Origin: Deltaproteobacteria bacterium
GTDB lineage: Bacteria > Myxococcota > JADLHZ01
DNA length: 64,000 nt
Reading direction: 5' to 3'
Assembly (NCBI GenBank): GCA_020848545.1
Contig: JADLHZ010000095.1
Span: forward strand, 19,123 to 83,122
Under the pieces are notes generated by a model. The model searched no databases. It was not told the origin of the DNA and worked only from the letters and a program-made list of their open reading frames with translations. Shown here piece by piece: positions 10,020-18,100 of the stretch; within the stretch, counting starts at the first letter, position 1; each line of letters opens with the position of its first letter. Made by a program: the position numbers and the translations under genes.

Positions 10020-13000
10020 CGCGGCCCTCCTTTGGCGGATGTGGCGAGCACCCAGTGCCGCTCGACCACCGCGAGCGTGCGGCCGATGCCCTCGCCGACC
10101 ATCGCTTTCCACAGCTCTTCGCCGACGTCGGTGTCTTTGCTCGGCAGGCGCAAGAGGCTCGGCGGCGACTTCGTACGGGCGAGCACGTAGTCCATGATCA
10201 AGCGGCTCAGGCGCCCGTTGCAGTCGGCGAACGGATGGATGCTGACGAACTCCCGCTGCGCCCAGGCGGCGAGCGCGATCGGATCCTTCACTTCGCGTTC
10301 GTGGCCCTTGGTGCCGAGCACGACGTTCAAGCCTTCGAGGAAGCGCCGCGTCTTCAGCGCCACCTCCTTTGGGTCGGCGTAGATGACCGTCACGCGGATG
10401 CGGCCGTCTGGACCGCGACCGTGCTCGACGACCTTCTTGAACTGCGGATTGACCTTCAAGTTGACGAGGGTGTTCTCGCCGACGGAGCGCTCGCCTTGGC
10501 CCACCCACTCGGCGTCGCCGGCCCGGAGGCGCCCTTTGTACTTCGGATCGCCGGTGAAGACGTGCTCGTGCGCTTCGTTTAGGAGCTTGGCCGTAAGCGG
10601 ATCGCCGTGCTCGGCGGCTCTGCGCACGCGCTCTTCGGCGGCCTGCCACCCGGCGAGCTCGCGCGCGCCGTATCGGTGCTCGGGCGTGGTCACGCCGCGC
10701 TCGAAGAGTGGCTGATAGTGCTCGTCGTCGATGAGCCGGCGGCCGTCGAGCTCCTTCTTCAACGCGAGCCGCTGATCCGGCGTGAGCTCTTCCGTCATCG
10801 TCTTGATCAACTTCGCCACCTCGCGCGGGTGCTCGGCCGGTTTGTCGAACGCGCCGATGAACACGCCGGCGCGCTCGGCGACACCGCGGCGCTCGAGCGG
10901 CGTCGCTGCGCGCACGGTCGGCGGCGGCGCGCCTATCGGCATCAGCTCGCGCTTGCCCGGGACGGCGACGAACTGCGTCCTGAGGCGGGCCACTTCGGTG
11001 AGCGCTGCCTTGCTGTCGCCCTGCAGCAGCTTCGCCGCGGCGGCGCCTTCGTGCGCGATGAAGAAGATCTGCGCGCCGTGCGGATCGGCTTTGAACAGCT
11101 TGGCCGCCGCGACGAGCGTGCCGAGATCGTTCGTCTCGAAGCACGTGAGCACGCGGCCCGAGAGCACGTGATCGAGCTGCAAGAGGCCGAGCGCTTCGTC
11201 GCGGTTCTTGCGCATCCACGTGACGAGCGTGGCGCCGTGCTGCTCGAAGAGCACGACGAGGCGCTTGTTCACGATCTGCACAGGATGCACGCCGTCGAGC
11301 CAGTCGTTGCCGAGCAGCCGCATCAAGCGCTTCGTCGGATCGTCCGCGGCTTTGAACGCCGCGCGCAGCTCCTTCGAGAGATCGTTTTTGTCGAACCTCG
11401 GCGCGGCGGCGAGCTTCTTCGCGCCTTCGACGAGCGCCCGCGACACGAAGGGCGGCGACTCCGCCTCGAGCAGCGACGCGTCTTCGATCGGGAAGGTGCC
11501 GTGCTTCGTGGTGATCGTCGCCTTCGCCGGATCGATCGAAACGATCGGGCTCTCGACGCGCGCGCCCTCCTGTGTTTCGATCTCGAGCGTCGCACCGGGC
11601 GCGAGGCGTTGGCCCGGCGGTGGCCGGAAGATTAGCCGGCACGCGCCGCCGACGGTGAGGCCGGCCGCGCTGCCGAGGGTGCCGCTCGCGACGCCGGCGA
11701 TGGTCGTTTCGAAGAGCACCATCGTCTTGCCGTCGTGCTGCTGCCAGAACGCCGGGTTCGCGAGCGTCGTCAGCACCCCTGCGGCTCCGCCGAGCGCGCC
11801 ATCGGCCGCGAGCTGCGCCGCGATCGGCTTGCCGAGCTGCAACGCACGTGCTGTGACGCCGCTGGTGACGGCGCGACCGAGCGCTTGGCCCGCCGCGATC
11901 TTGGCCGTCACAGCTCCACCCACGCCCGCGGCCGCGATGCCAACGACACCTTCGCCGACCGCCGCGATCACGTGATCCCTCGCGCGCGCGATCTGACCAT
12001 CGCCGCCGATGCCGATCGCCTTGGCGTCGACTTCGCCGTCTTTGTGCGTGAGCGCCGCGGCGACGCGCACGCTGCCAACGACGGCAGCAGCGAGGACGCC
12101 CGCGGCGATCGCGGGCAAGCCGACGATGCTCGCGGCGACGCCGACCGCGATGGTGCCGCCGATCGACGGGATCATTTGGATCAGCGCGTGCTTTGTGCCC
12201 TTGCGATCGGCGAGCACCTCGTACACGGCGCGCTCCGCTGGCGCCATGAGGCCGACGTCGCGTGGCGAGATCGCGGGCAACGGGAAGCCCGTGACGTAGA
12301 GGAAGGCCGCGTCTTGGCACCACCGCTCGGCGAGGTCGGGATGGCGCTCGATCATGTACGCCATGATGTACGACTCGTTCTTCATCTTCAGCTCGCCGAG
12401 CTCGTTCTGGCGACCGAGCAGGCGCAGGTAGCGATCGGCCATGTTGTCGAAAGCGGCCTTGAAGTCCGGGTCGGAGACGCTCGGCGGCGCTTTTCCTTCC
12501 TGCAAACGCTTCGCCGCTGCGGCGACGTTCGGGCCGGGCACGCCGAGCTCTTTGAGCACCTCGGCGATCTGCGGATGCTCACGCTGCGCGAAGAGCTTGT
12601 CGAAGAACGGCAGCGGATTGCGATCGCGGCCGATCCCCGCAGCCTCGAGGCCGGCGAGGCCCTGCGCGATCTTCGTCGTCACTTCGTCGCTCACGCGGCC
12701 CACGCTCGTGATGAGGCCACGCATGTCGTCGGACTTGGCGAAGTTGAAGCGCTTCACACAGTCGCCGACGCGGGTGGCGAGCGCGTGCGGGCCGGTGTCC
12801 GGCGTCAACGTGCGCGTGAGCTGCGACAAGCGAGCCAACGCGCGCTCCTTCTGCTCGCCCGCCTCGACGACAGGGTGGCGCTGCATCATCGCCTCGGCGG
12901 TGACGATGAGCTGCCCGAGCGCGAAGCCCACGGCGTCGGCGTTCTCCCTCGTCATGCCCGTCTGCGCGAGGTACGCGAGGAGCTTCGTCGTGGCTTCGAG

Positions 13001-13309
13001 CTCGACCGCGAGCACCAGCGGGTCGCACTTTGCGTGCTTCGTGGCTTCTGCGAGCCCTTCGGCCGTCGCGCATGCGGCCTTCATCAGCGCGATCCGCTGA
13101 AACTCATCGGGCTTCGCCGGGAAGTCCTTCTTCTGCTGCTCTTGGAAGAAGCGCAGGTCGACGCCCGAGAGGTACATCGCCGCCGTCGGGATCGGTGCTT
13201 CCTCTAGCGGCGCGCTCGGCTTCGCGTCGACGTCGGCCTTCTTCGGCGCCGGCGCTTCGACCGGGCGCGCGGGTGCTGAGATCTTCGGGCCGCCGATCTT
13301 CGGGTTCAT
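10016..13309 (-). CDS. Large Fic-domain protein, likely effector
   Basis: 1097 residues. The Fic motif HPFADCNGRLSR starts at His1025, close to the C-terminus. Fic enzymes transfer AMP or other phosphate-containing groups to target hydroxyls; the histidine, aspartate, asparagine and arginine are all present, but a cysteine replaces the usual glycine or alanine. The rest is unlike ordinary Fic proteins: an Ala/Pro-rich start, a helical region to about residue 370, an Ala/Gly-rich hydrophobic region (about 380-525) able to insert in membranes, then a mixed region with TPEHRYGARELAGW before the Fic fold. I see no exact S/T-xxx-E-G/N inhibitory motif. It is coupled by ATGA overlaps to the phosphoesterase upstream and the cysteine protein downstream. 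A toxin or effector role is inference. Confidence 0.88.
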   Translation of the reverse strand: MNPKIGGPKISAPARPVEAPAPKKADVDAKPSAPLEEAPIPTAAMYLSGVDLRFFQEQQKKDFPAKPDEFQRIALMKAACATAEGLAEATKHAKCDPLVLAVELEATTKLLAYLAQTGMTRENADAVGFALGQLIVTAEAMMQRHPVVEAGEQKERALARLSQLTRTLTPDTGPHALATRVGDCVKRFNFAKSDDMRGLITSVGRVSDEVTTKIAQGLAGLEAAGIGRDRNPLPFFDKLFAQREHPQIAEVLKELGVPGPNVAAAAKRLQEGKAPPSVSDPDFKAAFDNMADRYLRLLGRQNELGELKMKNESYIMAYMIERHPDLAERWCQDAAFLYVTGFPLPAISPRDVGLMAPAERAVYEVLADRKGTKHALIQMIPSIGGTIAVGVAASIVGLPAIAAGVLAAAVVGSVRVAAALTHKDGEVDAKAIGIGGDGQIARARDHVIAAVGEGVVGIAAAGVGGAVTAKIAAGQALGRAVTSGVTARALQLGKPIAAQLAADGALGGAAGVLTTLANPAFWQQHDGKTMVLFETTIAGVASGTLGSAAGLTVGGACRLIFRPPPGQRLAPGATLEIETQEGARVESPIVSIDPAKATITTKHGTFPIEDASLLEAESPPFVSRALVEGAKKLAAAPRFDKNDLSKELRAAFKAADDPTKRLMRLLGNDWLDGVHPVQIVNKRLVVLFEQHGATLVTWMRKNRDEALGLLQLDHVLSGRVLTCFETNDLGTLVAAAKLFKADPHGAQIFFIAHEGAAAAKLLQGDSKAALTEVARLRTQFVAVPGKRELMPIGAPPPTVRAATPLERRGVAERAGVFIGAFDKPAEHPREVAKLIKTMTEELTPDQRLALKKELDGRRLIDDEHYQPLFERGVTTPEHRYGARELAGWQAAEERVRRAAEHGDPLTAKLLNEAHEHVFTGDPKYKGRLRAGDAEWVGQGERSVGENTLVNLKVNPQFKKVVEHGRGPDGRIRVTVIYADPKEVALKTRRFLEGLNVVLGTKGHEREVKDPIALAAWAQREFVSIHPFADCNGRLSRLIMDYVLARTKSPPSLLRLPSKDTDVGEELWKAMVGEGIGRTLAVVERHWVLATSAKGGPR

Positions 13310-14124
13310 CGCTCGACCCGCGTGTAGCTCGGGATCTTGTAGTCGCTGCCGACGACGCGCACGTCGATGGGTCCGAGGCCGCGCCGTGCGATCTGCGCTT
13401 CGACGCCCCAGTGCGTGTGTCCGCTGACGACGGCGCGGAGCTTCGGCTCGCTGAGCACGCGATCGCCGAGCGTCAGATGCCCGAAGTACGCGTTGCCGAC
13501 GCCCCAGTTCTTGTCGCCTTTCTTCCGGTGCATCTGCGCCTCGAAGATCGGCACGTGCGTTACGAGGACGATGTGCTCGACGTCGCTTTCACTGAGCGTC
13601 TCGATGCGACCCATGAACGCGTTCGCCAGCTCGCGCGCGAACGCGATGTCGGTGCGCTGCCAATCGATCCAGTGCGCATCGTTGTTCAGATGCTGCTTCA
13701 GGTCGCCCGCGCGGTGCTCGGGGATGCCGAGATCCTTGTCGATGCCCGAGTAGTCGTACCACGCGAGCGAGCCGGCGAGGCCGACGTTGCCGAAGCGCGC
13801 GGTCGTCGCTTCGAGCCACACGCCGCCGGCTGCTTCGGTGGCGGCGGGTAGCTCACGGGTCCACAGGGTCTCGCTGTCGATCTTGCGAACCTTGTCCTTC
13901 CAGACGTCGTGGTTGCCGGCGAGCACGTAGACGGGGCAGCCGAGCGGGCGAAACATCGCGACGCACGCGCCGAACGCGTCGAGCCCGTGCGCGAGATCGC
14001 CGGCGAGCACGACGGCGGTCGGCTGCTCCTTCGCCATCGCTTCGACCATCCGCTCGATCGCCGCGCGATCGGTCAGGTGGCCGCGGGGATCGTAGTGTAA
14101 GTCGCTGGTGACGAGGAGCCGCAC
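13306..14124 (-). CDS. Calcineurin-like metallophosphoesterase
   Basis: 272 residues of the calcineurin-like superfamily. All metal-binding blocks are present: SDLHYD (Asp8, His10), GDLAHG (Asp43), GNHD (Asn71, His72), a later LVTHVPIFEA and GHTHWG. There is no signal peptide, so it should be cytoplasmic. It is the first gene of the minus-strand cluster and overlaps the Fic gene start by ATGA. Its substrate could be a nucleotide, a phosphoprotein or even AMP-modified protein given its neighbour, but that last idea is only contextual. Confidence 0.9.
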   Translation of the reverse strand: MRLLVTSDLHYDPRGHLTDRAAIERMVEAMAKEQPTAVVLAGDLAHGLDAFGACVAMFRPLGCPVYVLAGNHDVWKDKVRKIDSETLWTRELPAATEAAGGVWLEATTARFGNVGLAGSLAWYDYSGIDKDLGIPEHRAGDLKQHLNNDAHWIDWQRTDIAFARELANAFMGRIETLSESDVEHIVLVTHVPIFEAQMHRKKGDKNWGVGNAYFGHLTLGDRVLSEPKLRAVVSGHTHWGVEAQIARRGLGPIDVRVVGSDYKIPSYTRVER

Positions 14125-14169
14125 GAAGAGGGTCTACACGCGGGCGGCGGAGCTGGCAGCGAAAGATGC

Positions 14170-14201
14170 GAGTGTCCCAAAATCGGACAGTCTTGACACT
14201 C
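14170..14201 (+). promoter_or_regulatory. Nested inverted repeats overlapping a TTGACA box
   Basis: GAGTGTC (14170-14176) pairs with GACACTC (14195-14201). Inside it, TGTCC (14173-14177) pairs with GGACA (14185-14189). The right arm overlaps TTGACA (14193-14198). It lies between the divergent phosphoesterase and 110-residue genes, so it could be an operator. No convincing -10 box is visible at standard spacing. Confidence 0.4.
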
Positions 14202-14226
14202 AGCGGCAGCCAGGCAGGAGACAGAC

Positions 14227-14559
14227 ATGCACTTCTTCTACCGCGCGTACACGTTCACTTCGCCGCTGCTGCTGCCGCAGATCCGCGACACGCTGAACAA
14301 GCTCGGCCCGTGGGAGTGGATCGATCGCGACAACGACGACCTCGGCGAGTACTTGAGCGCTCACATCCCCGAGGACTCGTGGCTGAAGCTGTACGTGCGC
14401 GGCACGGGCGCGTATCAGCTCGACATCAAGTTTCGGCCAGAGATGGAGAAGGCAGTCGCCGAGAAAGCCTTCGACGTGCTGCACGAGCGCGTGAAGACGG
14501 TGCTCTTACCTGGGTTGAAGGCGACGCAGATCGAACCAACGCCGCCCGTGGATCGCTAA
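14227..14559 (+). CDS. Small hypothetical protein (110 aa)
   Basis: 110 residues, family not recognised. It begins MHFFYRAYTFTSPLLLPQIRD and has an aromatic, mixed alpha/beta pattern with no signal peptide or membrane segment. A good AGGAG ribosome site sits 7-12 bases before the ATG. Its TAA is shared with the stop of the convergent 198-residue gene (CTAA at 14556-14559). It faces the giant-gene cluster and is divergent from the Fic operon, so it could belong to either by context. Function unknown. Confidence 0.75.
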   Translation: MHFFYRAYTFTSPLLLPQIRDTLNKLGPWEWIDRDNDDLGEYLSAHIPEDSWLKLYVRGTGAYQLDIKFRPEMEKAVAEKAFDVLHERVKTVLLPGLKATQIEPTPPVDR

Positions 14560-15152
14560 AGGGGACGCGGCAGCCGGAAGCTCTTCGCCGCCGCGCGCAC
14601 GACGTGCGGCGCTGTCGACATCTCTGTGATCGCCGCGGCGAGATCCTGCATCTGCGCGGCGTCGCTCTCAGAAAACGCGTAGCCTTCGCGGCGGCCCAGC
14701 GCTTGATACGACAACGACAGCGCGTTGCGCACGTGCAGCCAGTTGTCGCTCGACAGCGCTTCGATCACCTTCGCGGCGAGCGTGTCCGCGGGCACCCAGG
14801 CGACGACCAGCGGCCAGAGCGCGCGGTAGTCTGCGGCGCTCGTCAGGTTCAAGAGCACGTCTGCGGCGAAGCGCTCGCGGTGCGCCGGCGCGAACGCTTC
14901 GGCAGCGTCGACCACGCGCGCGAGCTCCGCGCCGTAGCTGTTCTTCGGATCGACGACGCCGTCGCCGAGCGGGGTGAAGCGCCACGTGAGAAACGCGAGC
15001 GCGGCGCCTTGAAACGCCGGTGAGCCCGGAGCCTCCGAGCCGAGCGCTGTCATCGCCTTGGCAAAGGGCAGCGCCGGCCGCTGAGCGGTGTGCTTCGCGC
15101 GCAGGGTGGCGAGCTGCTTCAGCTGCTTGTCGGCGTCGGGCGCGGCGCTCAT
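14556..15152 (-). CDS. Hypothetical partner of the giant protein
   Basis: 198 residues. The start ATG overlaps the stop of the 2796-residue gene by four bases, so it is translated with it. It is alpha-helical, Ala- and Leu-rich, with segments like AFQGAALAFLTWRFTPLGDG and NWLHVRNALSLSYQALGRR, reminiscent of helical-repeat scaffolds. No signal peptide or catalytic motif is visible. A coupled small gene directly behind a toxin-like giant is the usual position for an immunity protein or chaperone. That role is inference from position and not from homology. Confidence 0.78.
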   Translation of the reverse strand: MSAAPDADKQLKQLATLRAKHTAQRPALPFAKAMTALGSEAPGSPAFQGAALAFLTWRFTPLGDGVVDPKNSYGAELARVVDAAEAFAPAHRERFAADVLLNLTSAADYRALWPLVVAWVPADTLAAKVIEALSSDNWLHVRNALSLSYQALGRREGYAFSESDAAQMQDLAAAITEMSTAPHVVRAAAKSFRLPRPL

Positions 15153-18100
15153 TTTTTCTCCTCCCAGCTCTTCTTCGGGGTCGGCGCGTTCGGGTCCTTC
15201 TTGGTCGCGTAGCGGGCGTCGTTGGCGCTGAGGCTCACGTGCAGATCATGGCGCTTCAAACCGAGCGATTCGCGCAGCTTGATCGCCTCAGGCCAGTCGA
15301 CCGTCATGATGAACATGCGTCCGCGATCGCTCGTGCGCCGCTCCACCTTCACGCCCTTCGGCTCACCGTCGACCTGGAAGCCGGTCTTCTTCAGCTCCTC
15401 ATACTTCTCCGGATAGTGCTCTTTGATGTACGCCATCTCATCGGGCGTAAACAGCGTGACGTGATACTCCGGCTCGCGCGGCGGCTTGGCGATGCCGTTG
15501 TCGTCGAGCGGCAGGAGCGCTTTTCCTTTCTCGGTGCCGTCGCGCAACAGCGTGCCGCCCGGCAGCTCGTCGATGTTCTTCGGGGCCGCCACCGTCACGG
15601 ATGCGTACTCCTTGTCGGGGAGCGTTTGGCCGGCGGCGTCCTTTTGGTTGCGCGCGACCTCGACCTTCAGGTGCGCCGGACCGGGTTGGCCGTCCTTGCC
15701 GAGCACCACGGGGTTCTCCGGCTTGATCTTCGTGTCGACGTGGGTGCGGCCGGTCGGCTTGATGACGGTCACGGCGCCGTTGAAGGGCGCGGTGCCGAGG
15801 TTCAACTTGAACTCGACGCCATCGACGCTCGGCTTGCCGTAGAGCTTCTGGTTCCACTTGCGCGAGAACTCGTTCAGCTTCTTGCCGAGCGCGGTTTGGT
15901 AGTAGAAGCCGGTGCCGCCTTCGTCGTTCTTGAACACGGTGTACTGGCCGTCCATCTTGATCTTCTCGTTGACGGGGACGTTTGCGTCCTTGGCGGCGAC
16001 CAGCGCTTGCTCGCTGAAGATGGCGAAGTCCGAGTCGGATCCCGGCTTCCACGCGCCGGGGTCCTTGTCCGGGTTGCCGCGCCAGCCAGTGGTCGCGGAG
16101 CCGACTTGCTGCACCACCGCGTCGGTGATGCCTTCGGATCGGAAGACCTCGTCGAGCTCTTTTTGAAACTGTTCGTACTGCGCCTTGTCCTTGAACACGA
16201 GCGGCACGCGTTCGCCCGGGGGATCGCCGATGACCGCGAGCTTCAAGCGATCGGCGGTGACGCCGGCGTCTTTGGCCGGATGATCCTCCTTGCCAGCGAA
16301 GATCTTCTCATTCTTGCCCTCATTGTGGGCTTTGCGTGCGGTGAATGCTTTGGCGTTCGCCTGCCGATCGGCACCGTTCGGGATCGGGGCGGTGTTGGCC
16401 ATGTCGTTCGCCGCCTGCGCCGCATCTTGCGCGACCGCATCTGCCGGCTTCACCGCCTTGCCCTCGACCCGCGCGTTCCCTTTGAGCGGCGCATCGACCA
16501 GCTTGCCCTCGCGCCGTTGCTGCATGCGCGTGAGAAACTCGGTGCCGGTGAGCGTGCCCCACTCGAGCGTCGTCACTTTCAGCTCTTTGAGGTCGACGCC
16601 GTTCTTGTGCAGGTGCAACACGGCCTGCTCGGTGTTCTCGAGCTTCTGCGGATAGTGCTCGCTGCGATCGCCGATGCCGACGATCTTGCCGTCGCGCACG
16701 ACCAGATCGCCCGCGGCGCGCACCGGCCCTCCTGCGACGAAGCTCGATTGCTGGATGTTCTCGTTCTTGTGCCCGCGTTGCTCGACGTAGAGCGTGCCGT
16801 CGTCAGCGAGCGTGAACATCACGCTGCTCTCGTCCTTCTTCCACTCTTTGACCGCCTTCTCGAACTTCTTGTTGCCCTCATCGCCCTCCGGGAAGTCGGA
16901 GCGCTTCGGCTCCCACTCGGCCGGCTTGTCCTTGGTCATGCGCCGGCTATCGAACTTTTCGCCTTCGGCGCCGACGAGCTTTCCGTCCTTCAAGTCCGCG
17001 GCGAAGGGCTTGCGGCCATCGGCGTCGAGGTACACGACCGGCCGTTGCGGATCGACGTTCTCATGCGCGTACTCTGCGGCGAGCGCTTGCCTGGGCGCCT
17101 CCTTCGGCGGCGTGTAGCCCGGCACCTCGGGGACGACCGGTGCCTTTGGCGGATCATTCCCTTTCGGCTTGGCGTTTGCGTGGCCCGGGTTCGTCGGGTC
17201 CTGCGGCGGACCGGCGTCTTTTGCCTTCGTCCCCTCCACCTTCTCGGTCTTGACGACGTCGCCCTTCGTCAGCGCCTTGTCGGCCGCGGCGCGCGCGTCG
17301 TCGTGAAAGAGCGGGACGCCGGTGTCCTTGCTCGTATAGTTCTCGGCGACGAACTTCTTCGCCGACATGGTGAGCGTCGTGCCGTTTTCGAGCTGAATCT
17401 CGATCTGGCCGTCGCGGGCGTGGACAACCTCACCGTTGACGCCGTCCTTGGTGACGAGCTTCGTGCCAACCGGAACGCTGTCCGTGGCGGCGATGTACTC
17501 GTGCATCGGCATCTTGATCGTCTGCCCTTTTTTCGTCGTCACGCCGTCGCCCGCGGCCCCGACGATCGTCGCTTCCACCTCGCCGCCGCGCGTGATCTTC
17601 GCGTCGCTGATGATCGTGCCTTTGCCGATCTCGAGCGACTTGCCGTCGCTGCCGACGCCTTTGATGCCGGTCGTGACGACGGTGCGCTCGGTCTTCGGCG
17701 CGACCGGAGCGTCGAGCGACGGCAGGCCGGTGAGCTTGCGAAACGCTTCGCGCTCGTCGCGGCCTGCTTGGCCCTTGTCGGCGAGCGCTTTGTCGGTTTT
17801 GTACAGGGCGTCGGCGTACACCGTCTGCATGCGACTCTTGACGAGCACGTCGGCGCGCGCGGGATCGACGCCGGCGGCGACCAAGGTGTCCTTCACCTTG
17901 CCGTAGTACGTCTGCATGTCCTTCCACACGCGGACGCTGTCCTCGTTCTTGCCGTCCCATTTTGGGGGCGTGTGCGCTTGCTCGGCGAGCATCAGCGTGT
18001 CGACGTCGACGGCGTGCGCGACGTCCTTTGGATCCTGCATCGCCGGATCCTTCAAGAGCTTCGCTTCGAAGTCGGCGCGGCGCTTCTTCAGCACCTCGCC

